A stretch of 64,000 nt of DNA from JANJTY01 sp038257155 (lineage in GTDB: Bacteria; Pseudomonadota; Gammaproteobacteria; Xanthomonadales; Xanthomonadaceae), in assembly GCA_038257155.1 (NCBI GenBank), contig JBBSJP010000002.1:1-64000 (forward strand). Reading direction: 5' to 3'. The stretch's first letter is position 1; each line of letters opens with the position of its first letter. Below are positions 9,815 through 18,320 of the stretch, piece after piece. A program made the translations under genes and the position numbers. Under the pieces are notes generated by a model that made no database searches, was not told the origin of the DNA, and was given only the letters and a program-made list of their open reading frames with translations.

Positions 9815-10174
9815 ATGGCTATCGAATCTCACCCCCAAGTCATTGTCTACACAACACCGACTTGCCCAGATTGCCGGACGCTGAAGGCATGGCTGGATCG
9901 AGCGGGTATCGCGTTCGAGGAACGCGACCTCACCGACCCCAAGATCATGGCGGAAGCGAAGGTGCGCAGCGGCGTGCGTGTCGCACCGATCACCTTGGTG
10001 GGTGAGAAAGTCTTTTACGGAACCTTCCTGTCGCAAAAGCCGGGCCTGACTGAGGCACTCGGTTTGTACATGGCGCCTGAAAGAGATGTGTTCCTTACGC
10101 CTGGTGAAGCATCGGCGCGTGGGCAAGCTCCCACTTTTCAGATTGATGACTCCCTGAGGAGGAACGAAAGATGA
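9815..10174 (+). CDS. Glutaredoxin-like dithiol protein in the copper operon
   Basis: This 119-residue cytoplasmic protein has a thioredoxin fold of the glutaredoxin type. The active-site motif is TCPDC (C17, C20), and the later APIT stretch marks the cis-proline loop. A tail of about 35 residues extends past the glutaredoxin core. GAGG before the start and an ATGA overlap with cueR place it in the same transcript. A role in keeping copper-binding thiols reduced, or in glutathione-linked copper handling, is inferred from context only. Confidence 0.8.
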   Translation: MAIESHPQVIVYTTPTCPDCRTLKAWLDRAGIAFEERDLTDPKIMAEAKVRSGVRVAPITLVGEKVFYGTFLSQKPGLTEALGLYMAPERDVFLTPGEASARGQAPTFQIDDSLRRNER

Positions 10175-10665
10175 ATATTGGTCAAGCAGCCAGGTTTTCC
10201 GGTGTCTCGGCGAAGATGATTCGTTACTACGAACAGATTGGCCTAATTCCGAAAGCGGTTCGTTCCGATGCCGGCTACCGCCATTACAGCGTGTCGGATA
10301 CACACAGCCTTCGCTTCATCCGTCGCGCCCGCGATCTTGGTTTTTCTGTCGAACAGATCTCGGAACTACTGGTCCTGTGGCACGACCGTGACCGCGCAAG
10401 CGCCGACGTCAAGGCGATGGCGCTCTCCCATGCCGCCGGACTGAAGGCGAAGATCGCCGAACTGCAAGCGATGGCGCAAACCCTCGAGCACCTGGCCGAT
10501 CACTGCCACGGCAATGACCGCCCTGATTGCCCGATCCTTGCGGATCTGGCTGAGCCAAACGCCTCAGTGGAACAGCGTTCGCAAGGTCCGCATAGGACGC
10601 CTCGGTTTGGGCTCGACACACCCGCCTCGTCGCGCCGTCGCGCCGTATCCCAGAATCATTCCTGA
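10171..10665 (+). CDS. cueR: CueR-type copper-responsive MerR regulator
   Basis: This is a MerR-family activator of 164 residues. The winged helix reads MNIGQAARFSGVSAKMIRYYEQIGLI, followed by the long dimerisation helix and a metal loop with C112 and C120 spaced by seven residues (CHGNDRPDC). That C-x7-C spacing is what separates CueR (Cu/Ag/Au) from ZntR or PbrR types. A tail of about 44 residues after the metal loop is longer than in E. coli CueR. AGGAGG precedes the start and the gene overlaps the glutaredoxin gene by 4 bp. Three matching promoters in the window (1206, 7123, 10809) are its likely targets. Confidence 0.92.
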   Translation: MNIGQAARFSGVSAKMIRYYEQIGLIPKAVRSDAGYRHYSVSDTHSLRFIRRARDLGFSVEQISELLVLWHDRDRASADVKAMALSHAAGLKAKIAELQAMAQTLEHLADHCHGNDRPDCPILADLAEPNASVEQRSQGPHRTPRFGLDTPASSRRRAVSQNHS

Positions 10666-10808
10666 CCTGAGGTGATCCGCGCACCAGATTCCTTGGTTCA
10701 TACCGAGCTGAGGTCAGCGTTCCTCGATGCACTCCCATTCTCAGGTTCACTACCAAGGGACAAGAAATTCGCAGTCTAAGTCGAAGCAAAAATTCGCTGA
10801 AAAAGCGC

Positions 10809-10839
10809 TTGACCTTGCCACGCTGTCAAACCCGATAGT
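10809..10839 (+). promoter_or_regulatory. CueR-type promoter of the CopZ-like gene
   Basis: TTGACC (10809-10814), a 19-bp spacer and GATAGT (10834-10839). The segment from about 10801 is nearly the same as that at 1199-1235: AAAGCGCTTGACCTT precedes both spacers, and both end in CCCGATA. The strong match argues for one regulator acting at both. Confidence 0.75.
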
Positions 10840-10871
10840 GGTCGAACACGGCAATCAACCAGGAGATCAAG

Positions 10872-11090
10872 ATGCTTCGTCTTCACATTCCAAACATGAC
10901 CTGCGGCGGCTGCGCCAAGTCCGTCACCAGGGCGCTGCTGAGCGTCGACCCGCAAGCCCGCATCGAAACCAACCCACCCACGCGTGAAGTTCAGGTCGAT
11001 AGCGAATTCGACGAGAGCGCGTTCCTTGCGGCGCTTAGCAAGGCCGGTTACCCAGATAAGCGAAGCACACTCCAGCGAGCACGCCCGTAG
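10872..11090 (+). CDS. CopZ-like copper chaperone (HMA domain)
   Basis: This 72-residue soluble protein is a single heavy-metal-associated ferredoxin-like domain. The metal loop is MTCGGC (C11, C14), close to the N-terminus as usual. It probably delivers Cu(I) to the ATPase or to CueR. AGGAG lies 7 nt before the ATG, and a CueR-type promoter lies about 35 bp upstream. MTCGGC rather than MTCASC separates it from the ATPase HMA domains. Confidence 0.9.
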   Translation: MLRLHIPNMTCGGCAKSVTRALLSVDPQARIETNPPTREVQVDSEFDESAFLAALSKAGYPDKRSTLQRARP

Positions 11091-11371
11091 GCCAATCCAT
11101 CAGGTTTGACCGCAAACTTGAGCACTAGGTGCGTTGGTCGTCATCGATCGGATTGCGGGTCACGAACCGCCTCTGATGAAAGTTGACAGCGCCCAAGGAG
11201 AAAGTGGCTGTTCCCCGTGGTCTTGCTTGGGGAGCTCAAGCACAGTTTTACTGATCCCGCTTTCTTGGCCTCTTGCTTGTCCAAGCTTGCGGATTTCACC
11301 CCATTACTAGCTACTTCAATCGACTGCCATCAGCTGTCGATCTGGGCAACGAGACTGTGTCTGCGCTACGG

Positions 11372-13648
11372 TCACCGCTGTGCAAACCGGTCCAGGGCGC
11401 GTTCGGCCTGGCCGCGCTCGAAGTCTCCCAGCTTGCGGGCCGCGGCGCGGTAGCGTTCGATCAGGTCGGTGTCGGAGGGCATTGCGGCGGCCAGGGCTAC
11501 CAAGGCTTCGCGGCTTTCGAAATTTGAGCCAATGCCTTCGATCACTTTCAGCATGCCCTCAGCGGTCGCGATGTCGATCTTGCCGGCGCCGGCCAGGCTG
11601 ACCAGTGCACTGCGGCTTTCGAAGTCGCTGCCGATGGTGTCGGCACAGGCAAGCCATGCGCTGACCAAGGTCGGTTGTCCGCTGACTTCGCCGACTGCGG
11701 TTTTGAGCAGGCTGCGCTTCTCGAAATCGCTACCGATGTCGGTGGCGAGTTCCAGGGCCGCTTGCAGCAGGGCTGGCTGGCTTCGGCCATCGAACACGGT
11801 TTGCAGCGCGCGACGGCGCTCGAAGTCGCTGCCGATGCCTGCCACGACCTGCCGCCACGCGCCGTGCATCGACGTGTGGTCGTCGCTCAGGCGTTCGCGG
11901 CTGGCGATCAGCAGCTCGGCGCGTTCGAAATCCGAACCGATGCCATCGGCGAGTGCCAGCAGTGCTGCGCGTTGGGTCGCGTCCACGTGTTCGCTCTGGA
12001 TCGCACCGGAAAGCGTTTTGCGCAGTTCAAAATCGGATCCGATAGCTGCAATCTGTCGCAGGGCTCGCTGCTGCTGGTCCGCGGCGAGTGGTGTGGCGTC
12101 GAACAACAGGCCGAGATAACGACTGCGGACGTGGTCGCTGGTGATGAGCTCGATCTCGTCGAGCACCGCCGAGGCGCCACCTCGGTCGAGGATCCGGTTC
12201 ACCCTGCCCTCTGCGTCGATGCCAGTTGCACGGAGCAGCGACGGAATGGCTGCGGCGAGCCAGGCACGCGCGGCGGCGTCGAACGGCTGCGCGCGACCGT
12301 CGCGGCGGTAATCCCGCTCGATGCCGGCGGCTCCTGGCTCGAGTCGCAGCTCGTGGCTGACGCCGTCGATGGTTTCCTCGATCAGCAGGCTCGCTCCAGA
12401 CGCCATGTCAACCACGTCGGACTCGTCATCGGCAAATCCAATCTGGCCCGACAGCTCGACTTTCAAGGCGTAACCGGGGCGCGTGATCACGGCGCTGGCA
12501 CTGGTTGTCGTGCCCTTGGTCTGGATGCTTACGCTTTGGTGCTCGTTGCTGGCGGTCGCGACGGCGACACTCACGGCGCCGCCCAGCGCCAGCGTGACGG
12601 CGACACTGAGAGAGAGAGTCAGGAACAGCGGGCGCTGGCGGGCACCCCATTCGAATCGGTTCATCGGTTGCTCCTTCAGGAGGGAATGGACGCGGCGCAC
12701 GACTTCGCTGTCACCGGCTGCCATCGCCACCAACAGACGAGGCAAGCGCGGTCGAGCGCCGCGGGGGGATCGGGCAAGGCAAGCGGCGAGGCATTCGGCC
12801 AGCGGCCGTCCACTGCCCAACAGGCGCGCTGCTGCGGCATCGCAGGCCAGTTCGGCGAGTTCGTTCAGTCGTCGCTGGGCGCGCCAGGCCAGTGGGTGCC
12901 AGCACATCACCATCAAAGCCAGCCGCTGCAACAGGCGCCAACCAGGATCGCGGCGCGCCAGGTGGGTCAGCTCGTGGGCAAGCATCGCGCGCTGCTGCGG
13001 CTCGGTGAGCGTGCGACTCCAGCGTGGCAAGAGAATCCGGTTGCCGGGCAGTGCAAGTGGGCTGGGCAGCGCAGCAAGTTCGCCCAGGCGTGGCATTGGG
13101 CGGCCCAGTGCGGTGGCCACCTCGGAAGCAAGCTTGCGTCGGCGGTCATCCGCCGGCAATGGCTGCGCGCGCCGAACCAGATCCGCCATGCCGGCAAGTC
13201 CAATCAGCGACAACAGCAGCAGGCTGCCGGCGAGTGCTGTCCATCCAAGGGTCAGTCCGCGCGCGAGAACTGGGTCGACCCGCCGTGGGCTTGGTCCGGA
13301 CGACATCGCTTTGGCAGCACGGGGTTCGATTAGCGAAGAACCCGGCACCGTGACGACAGCAGGCGAAGCGACCTGCACAGGATCGGACGGCGTCGCGGAC
13401 AGCGTCGAAACCATATAGGTGCTGGCTGGCAGTTCAGCAGAAAACCATCCGCTGCTGGAAATACCTGACATAGCCAGCGCCAGCGCTGCGGTCAGCAGCG
13501 GCAGGAACAAGGCACCCCGCCAGGCCGCCTCGGCGAGTCGTGGCCGACGCTCGCCAACGCGGACGTCGAGCAACCAGGCCAGTCCCAGCAGCAGGCTGGC
13601 GTGCAAGAAAAGCGTCAGGCCATAGCGGAGTGCCAGCTCAGTCATCAT
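11372..13648 (-). CDS. M56 (BlaR1-like) membrane metallopeptidase with C-terminal GSDFE repeats
   Basis: The N-terminal half carries membrane helices and the M56 zinc site HELTH (225-229) with the downstream ligand in ELAELACD (about 266). Another membrane helix follows at about 350-378. Instead of a beta-lactam-binding domain, the C-terminal half holds six repeats of 33-35 residues, each beginning IGSDFE or IGSNFE, plus a degenerate seventh. The start at 13648 (MMTELAL) overlaps the end of the blaI-like gene by 11 bp, so the two are coupled. BlaR1-type proteins cleave their partner repressor on sensing a signal. The signal here is unknown; the repeats may be a helical scaffold that senses or binds a partner. 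Confidence 0.85.
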   Translation of the reverse strand: MMTELALRYGLTLFLHASLLLGLAWLLDVRVGERRPRLAEAAWRGALFLPLLTAALALAMSGISSSGWFSAELPASTYMVSTLSATPSDPVQVASPAVVTVPGSSLIEPRAAKAMSSGPSPRRVDPVLARGLTLGWTALAGSLLLLSLIGLAGMADLVRRAQPLPADDRRRKLASEVATALGRPMPRLGELAALPSPLALPGNRILLPRWSRTLTEPQQRAMLAHELTHLARRDPGWRLLQRLALMVMCWHPLAWRAQRRLNELAELACDAAAARLLGSGRPLAECLAACLARSPRGARPRLPRLLVAMAAGDSEVVRRVHSLLKEQPMNRFEWGARQRPLFLTLSLSVAVTLALGGAVSVAVATASNEHQSVSIQTKGTTTSASAVITRPGYALKVELSGQIGFADDESDVVDMASGASLLIEETIDGVSHELRLEPGAAGIERDYRRDGRAQPFDAAARAWLAAAIPSLLRATGIDAEGRVNRILDRGGASAVLDEIELITSDHVRSRYLGLLFDATPLAADQQQRALRQIAAIGSDFELRKTLSGAIQSEHVDATQRAALLALADGIGSDFERAELLIASRERLSDDHTSMHGAWRQVVAGIGSDFERRRALQTVFDGRSQPALLQAALELATDIGSDFEKRSLLKTAVGEVSGQPTLVSAWLACADTIGSDFESRSALVSLAGAGKIDIATAEGMLKVIEGIGSNFESREALVALAAAMPSDTDLIERYRAAARKLGDFERGQAERALDRFAQR

Positions 13649-14075
13649 CGTGCTCCGCCTGCCGCAACAGTTCCTGCACCCGTGCCAGGTCATCGGCGGC
13701 GACCTCGCGCTCGGTTACCAGATGCGTAAGCAGCGCATCGCTGCTGCCGCTGAACAGGGTTCGCACCATCTCGGCAACCATGCCACGGCGCACCTGGCGC
13801 TCGCTGATCAGCGGCCGGTACAACAGTTGCCGACCGTCGCGTTCGACTGACACCACACCGCGCCGGGCCAGCCGGCTCAGCATGGTGGCCACCGTGGTGT
13901 GGGCCAGTTCGCGGCTCTTCGCGAGTTCTGCGACCACATCGGCCACCGACGCTTCGCCGCGTTGCCACAGCACCCGCATCAGCTTTAGCTGCAATGCGCT
14001 CAAGACGACTTCCTCGCCCGACGGGTCGCCCTCGTCTTCAGTGTCTGAAAATTGGTCATCGGAGGGATCGCGCAT
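13638..14075 (-). CDS. BlaI/MecI/CopY-family repressor
   Basis: This 145-residue protein has an acidic N-terminal extension, then the winged helix typical of BlaI (LSALQLKLMRVLWQRGEASVADVVAEL, TTVATMLSRLARRGVV). It lies directly upstream of the M56 peptidase, with which it overlaps. The family pairing is repressor plus the protease that inactivates it. Two palindromes upstream (14084-14109) look like its own operators, so the pair is probably autoregulated. Target genes outside this operon are not evident; the divergent permease at 14484 is a candidate. Confidence 0.9.
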   Translation of the reverse strand: MRDPSDDQFSDTEDEGDPSGEEVVLSALQLKLMRVLWQRGEASVADVVAELAKSRELAHTTVATMLSRLARRGVVSVERDGRQLLYRPLISERQVRRGMVAEMVRTLFSGSSDALLTHLVTEREVAADDLARVQELLRQAEHDDD

Positions 14076-14083
14076 CGGGGTCT

Positions 14084-14109
14084 CTACAGGTGTCGTACTA
14101 CAGTTGTAG
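14084..14109 (-). promoter_or_regulatory. Tandem BlaI-type operators
   Basis: CTACAGTTGTAG (14098-14109) is a perfect CTACA-N2-TGTAG palindrome, and CTACAGGTGTCG (14084-14095) is an imperfect copy 14 bp away. ACA/TGT half-sites are typical of BlaI/MecI operators. They lie 9-34 bp before the repressor start codon on the minus strand. Confidence 0.65.
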
Positions 14110-14483
14110 AAGAAACCCCTTTGATCGGCATGTGCTGAAAGTCATGGGCTTTCGCCCTGGCCGATCTCTAGGCCAGCTGACTCGGACCGCCCTCCACCAT
14201 CTGTTGAACAGCGGACGTGGTTTCGCCCGAGTCCGACGTGGTATTCAACCGACTGACTTCGTCCGGGGCCCGATGTGGCATCGACGCCAGGCTGTCCGGA
14301 TTCGAGCCGGCCTGTGTTCGCTCGTGGACGCCAGGGTGCTTCGTGCACATCAGGCAAAACGAAGAAAGCCCGCCACCGCCGGCCTTGCAGGGTCCGCCAA
14401 GGTCTGTGGCACGATGCTTGCTGCTGGTACGGACCGAAGATCGCTGACGATCGTCGCCATCCGCCAAGATCAGAGGTTCACGC
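14110..14483. other. Intergenic region between blaI-like and permease genes
   Basis: About 370 bases separate the divergent repressor and permease genes. I see no convincing gene in any frame and no clear -35/-10 pair. It must hold the start signals for the permease and probably the upstream part of the blaI promoter. Confidence 0.5.
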
Positions 14484-16925
14484 ATGAATGGATTCCGCTA
14501 CAGCCTGCGCAGGCTGATCCGCGAACCGGGCTTCGTCTTCTCCACACTGGGCGTGCTCGTGCTGTGCCTCAGTGCCAACCTGCTGATCTATGCAGTGCTG
14601 CATTCAATGCTGCTGCGTCCCTTGCCGTTTCCCGACGCCGATCGCCTGCACACGGTCTACAACAGCTATCCGAATGCGGGACTGGAGCGCAACGCGGCGT
14701 CGGTGCGAGACTATTTCACGCGTCGCGATGGCGCGGTAGCGGCATTCGAGTCGGTATCGGCTTTTCGCTATGGCTCCGAGCCGGTAACGCTGGCCGGGCA
14801 AGTGGGCCGTCGCGCCGTGCTGCAGATCACTCCTGAATTCTTCGATACGCTGGGTGTGGGTTTGGCAACCGGACGGCGTTTCAGCGACGCGGAGATGGAT
14901 CCAGGTTCCAGCAAGGTGGTCATCGTTTCCGACCGCTTCCGGCGCAGCGCGCTGGGCGGTGGTGATGTGCTCGGCAGCGACATCGACATTGGCGGCGCGT
15001 CACGCACGGTGGTGGGCGTGTTGCCAGCTGAGTTTCGCTTCCTGTCTTCCGAGGCTGACCTGTTCCTGCCGCTTGTGTCGAACCCCGAGCAGCGCGCGCT
15101 GAATGCACTGCATGGCGAGAAGGCCGAGATGCTGGTCCGCCTGAAGCCCGGTGTCAGCGCAGCGCAGGCGCTGCAGCAGATCGAGGCGCATTACGCGGCA
15201 AACTCGCAAGGCTATCCGTGGGCCCGCCAAGTAGAGGAAGCCGGCTTCAGCCTGCACATCGCCGAGCTGCAGGCCGACCACATCGCCAGCGTGCGCCCAG
15301 TCATTCTGCTGCTTCAGGCAGGTGCACTGGCGCTGCTGCTGGTCGGCGCGGCCAACCTGCTCAATCTGCTGCTGCTGAGACACACCACGGCGCAAGCCGA
15401 CGCCAGCGTGCGCTGGGCATTGGGTGCGCGACGCGCCGATCTGGTGATGCCGGCTCTCTTCGAAATCTTCGCGCTCTGTGCAGCCGGTGGCCTGCTGGCC
15501 TGGATGCTGGCTCGAATCGGTCTGAAAGCCTTGCAGTCGTGGCGCGGCATGCACCTGCCGCTGGGCACCGACTTGGCGATGGGAAGCGAGACCGTGCTGG
15601 TGGCCGCCGGCGCCAGCGTGGTATTGGCCTGCGGCCTCGCTGCAGTGTTCGCCCTTTTTGCAGCGCGCAGTCCCGCACCGATCGGTGTCATCGGCGCTAC
15701 CCGCAGTCGCAGTGTGGGGCGCGGCACGCTGCGGCTGCGACGGCACTTCGCGGTAGCGCAGATGGCACTTGCCTTCATGTTGCTCGCCGGCGCCAGCGCG
15801 TTGGTCATAGGCCTGCAAAGCGCACGCCATGCGGATCCGGGATTCGACGCCGGTCATAGTGTGGTCGCAGCACTCGACCTGCCCTCGACACGTTATGCGG
15901 ATGCCGCCGCGCGGCTGGCCTTTGCACGCCGCGCGATGCAACGCGTCAGCCAACAGCCGGGTGTGCAGGCGGTCGGTTTCAGCACCAATGTGCCGGTGCG
16001 TGGGCGCGACAGCTTCAATGATCGACAGGCCATCCACGTGGTTGGCCACGTGCCGATGCCAGGTCGCTCGCCATTGCTGCATAATCGTTATGGCATTGCA
16101 GGCGACTACTTCCAGAGTCTCGGTATCGCGCTGCGCCAGGGCCGCTATCTTGATGAGCGTGATTTCGATCAGGGCATGCGCGCGGTCGTGGTTGACGAAG
16201 ACTTCGCGCGCTTCTACTGGCCAGATGATCGCGCGCTGGGCCAACGCCTGTTCAACGGTCCCGATGCTCAGGCATTCGGTGATGCCTACATCGTGGTTGG
16301 CGTGGTCGCCTCGGTGCGTCAGGAGCAGATCCACGCCAGCACCGGCAACGGCACCATCTACCTGCCCTACCCTCACTTGCCGCACGCCGACGTGTTCCTG
16401 AGCGTGCGTACCGGCATGACGCCGGAGTCGCTGGTCACGGGCTTGCGAACCGAACTCGCCGCACTTGATCCCGAACTGGCGCTGGACGACGTCCGGCCTA
16501 TGCAGGTGCGCATCGACGATACCCTGGCCGCGCATCGCGCACCGGCGGCCCTGTCGGCGCTTTTTGCCGGCGCCGCCGTGCTGCTTTCCGCCGTTGGTAC
16601 CTTCGGTTTGCTCGGGTATCTGGTCACCCAGGGGCGTCGCGAAATCGGCATGCGCATCGCCTTGGGCGCTCAGCGCTCGCAGATAGTCGGGCGCTACTTG
16701 GGACTTGGCCTGCGGGTATTCGCCTTCGGCACGGCCATCGGACTTATCGGCGGCGCACTGTTGCTGCAGGCCTTCGCACACTACCTGCCTGAGGTTCCCG
16801 CTGCTGGCATGCCTGCGCTGATCGCCAGCGCAGTCACTTTGTGCGTCGTTGCCATCATCGCTTGCCTGGCGCCTGCGCTGAATGCTGCGCGAACGCCGCC
16901 CTTGGTGGTGCTCAGCGAACGCTGA
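14484..16925 (+). CDS. MacB/FtsX-type ABC permease, ADOP-like (no partner ATPase nearby)
   Basis: This 813-residue inner-membrane protein has two permease halves. The start FRYSLRRLIREPGFVFSTLGVLVLCLSANLLIY with the following LLRPLPFPDADRL is characteristic of the duplicated orphan permease (ADOP) group. After it come a MacB-like periplasmic domain, three helices (about 270-400), a second periplasmic domain and three C-terminal helices with the conserved REIGMRIALGAQRSQIV. No ATP-binding subunit is encoded beside it, so it either borrows one or works alone. It diverges from the blaI-like gene and could be under its control. Confidence 0.85.
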   Translation: MNGFRYSLRRLIREPGFVFSTLGVLVLCLSANLLIYAVLHSMLLRPLPFPDADRLHTVYNSYPNAGLERNAASVRDYFTRRDGAVAAFESVSAFRYGSEPVTLAGQVGRRAVLQITPEFFDTLGVGLATGRRFSDAEMDPGSSKVVIVSDRFRRSALGGGDVLGSDIDIGGASRTVVGVLPAEFRFLSSEADLFLPLVSNPEQRALNALHGEKAEMLVRLKPGVSAAQALQQIEAHYAANSQGYPWARQVEEAGFSLHIAELQADHIASVRPVILLLQAGALALLLVGAANLLNLLLLRHTTAQADASVRWALGARRADLVMPALFEIFALCAAGGLLAWMLARIGLKALQSWRGMHLPLGTDLAMGSETVLVAAGASVVLACGLAAVFALFAARSPAPIGVIGATRSRSVGRGTLRLRRHFAVAQMALAFMLLAGASALVIGLQSARHADPGFDAGHSVVAALDLPSTRYADAAARLAFARRAMQRVSQQPGVQAVGFSTNVPVRGRDSFNDRQAIHVVGHVPMPGRSPLLHNRYGIAGDYFQSLGIALRQGRYLDERDFDQGMRAVVVDEDFARFYWPDDRALGQRLFNGPDAQAFGDAYIVVGVVASVRQEQIHASTGNGTIYLPYPHLPHADVFLSVRTGMTPESLVTGLRTELAALDPELALDDVRPMQVRIDDTLAAHRAPAALSALFAGAAVLLSAVGTFGLLGYLVTQGRREIGMRIALGAQRSQIVGRYLGLGLRVFAFGTAIGLIGGALLLQAFAHYLPEVPAAGMPALIASAVTLCVVAIIACLAPALNAARTPPLVVLSER

Positions 16926-16979
16926 GCGACAGCGGGCGAAACGGCAATCTGTGTTTGAGGCTGGACGGCTCCGGCCAGC

Positions 16980-17609
16980 TCACGCGGACCTGGTTCGCCT
17001 CATCGCTGAAGCGAGCTCGGTGTGCCCGCGCTCATCCAACGCGTTCACCGCGCCCAGAAAGTCCCCGACGTCGCGGTTCTGGCTGAGCTTGCGCTTGCCT
17101 TGCAGGCGCGTCAGCTCGATTTCGATTCCGACAATGTGGCTGAGTTCTTCCGCCAGGTAGTCGGGCGGTGCGTCACTCATCTTCCACGGATGCGGTTCGG
17201 CGGCCTCATGCTCGCGCGTGAGGCGCGCCACCATGCCGCGCACGAAGCGTTCGTCGTCGTGAATGCGGATGCGGCCGTGGGCATGCACTACCTCATAGTT
17301 CCAGGTCGGCACATGGCGATGGGTCTCCTGCTTGCTGGGATACCAGCTGGGCGACACGTAGCCCTGGGCACCCCGGAACACCACCAGTACGGGCTCATCG
17401 TCGCTCACTTCCTGCCAGATCGGATTGGCGCGCGCGACATGGGCCAGCAGGATTCCATTGGGTCCCCTGCCCTCGTCCAGCACGAAGGGCAAATGGTTTG
17501 CGTCCAGGCCGTTTGCACCGTGAGTGACCAAGATCCCAAGCGGGTAAAGCCGGATGATCCGGTGCAGTTCTTGCAGGCTGGATTCGGCGTAAAGCGAAGG
17601 CAGATACAT
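16980..17609 (-). CDS. PaiB-type FMN-binding protein
   Basis: This 209-residue product has the PaiB split-barrel hallmarks: start MYLPSLY, LVTHGANGLDANHLPF, the FRGAQGYVSPSWYPSK loop, and VPTWNYEVVHAHG, all strongly conserved in the family. PaiB proteins bind flavin and were first described as negative regulators in Bacillus; an enzymatic role is also plausible. The start at 17609 is the ATG at the family's usual N-terminus. It lies about 100 bp downstream of the DUF1989 gene on the same strand and may share its transcript. Confidence 0.9.
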   Translation of the reverse strand: MYLPSLYAESSLQELHRIIRLYPLGILVTHGANGLDANHLPFVLDEGRGPNGILLAHVARANPIWQEVSDDEPVLVVFRGAQGYVSPSWYPSKQETHRHVPTWNYEVVHAHGRIRIHDDERFVRGMVARLTREHEAAEPHPWKMSDAPPDYLAEELSHIVGIEIELTRLQGKRKLSQNRDVGDFLGAVNALDERGHTELASAMRRTRSA

Positions 17610-17711
17610 GCAAACTCCAGTCGATACCGCAGCAAGGACGCCGCGCATGCTGCCTCGAAGTGCGTGCGGGGACGAGTGGCCAACTATTGTGGGCAATCAG
17701 ACCGACGCTTT

Positions 17712-18320
17712 CTATCCGCGGCTGCGCAGAACCTGGAAATCTATCGGCTTGAAGCTGAAATTGTTCGACTGCCCAGCCGAGCATGCAGTCATCGCCACCA
17801 CGAGCGGCATTTCAGCTCGCAGGCGAACGAAATCCCCGGCTTTGCTGAGCGGAGGAAGCACCCGGAATTCGCCTGTGATGGCATCGATCGCCACATGCAT
17901 GAACACGTTGAACGCCACGGGAATTCGATCGACACCGATGTCATACGCGGCCAGTGCCGCCACCAGATTGCCCTCGCAACCCGGACGTCCCGTGTCTTCG
18001 CCGTAGATGATCCTGAAGGTGTCTTTCGAACACGGTGTCAAAGTGAAGTCGTGTCGGCCGCAGGTGTCCTCGACGATGCTCAGCATCTTCCTGCTGCGGT
18101 TCGAATACAGGGCGTTGCCCGTCGTGAGCCACAGGCGTGCGGCGTAATCCAGTGAACGGCCTGAGGACAAATACTCATTGAGGTCCGGCCGCCCGAACGC
18201 CACCAGGTCGCTCACCTGCTGACCCTCGGGATCAATGATCACCAACTCATCGCCGAGATCAAGTTCAACTGACTGTGCCGAGCAGGGAAGGATTCTTGCC
18301 GTTGCAAGTTCCGGCTTCAC
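17712..18320 (-). CDS. DUF1989 (urea-carboxylase-associated type) protein
   Basis: This product of about 202 residues has the DUF1989 core: YSNRSRKMLSIVEDTCGRHD, then PCSKDTF, GCEGNLVAAL and PVAFNVFMHV, with conserved Cys and His that probably bind metal. The GTG start at 18320 is chosen because it overlaps the upstream stop as GTGA and is preceded 5 nt away by GGGAGGA. A longer ATG form from 18353 is possible. Family members associate with urea or guanidine degradation genes. It is translationally coupled to the YqcI/YcgG gene, so both probably act on one substrate. Confidence 0.85.
   Translation of the reverse strand: MKPELATARILPCSAQSVELDLGDELVIIDPEGQQVSDLVAFGRPDLNEYLSSGRSLDYAARLWLTTGNALYSNRSRKMLSIVEDTCGRHDFTLTPCSKDTFRIIYGEDTGRPGCEGNLVAALAAYDIGVDRIPVAFNVFMHVAIDAITGEFRVLPPLSKAGDFVRLRAEMPLVVAMTACSAGQSNNFSFKPIDFQVLRSRG

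Noticed and set aside
11430..12060. Regularly spaced repeats that might suggest a CRISPR-like array
   Set aside because: The repeats are coding (IGSDFE units in the M56 protein), spaced about 100 bp apart and imperfect; there are no cas genes.
11675..13333. 552-codon plus-strand frame over the M56 gene
   Set aside because: Its repeated look only mirrors the GSDFE repeats of the real minus-strand gene.
13994..14836. Plus-strand frame bridging the blaI-like gene and the permease
   Set aside because: It overlaps both real genes in wrong frames and has no motif or ribosome site of its own.
15000..16781. 593-codon frame antisense to the ABC permease
   Set aside because: Shadow of the permease gene: composition is typical of reversed codons and no motif is recognisable.
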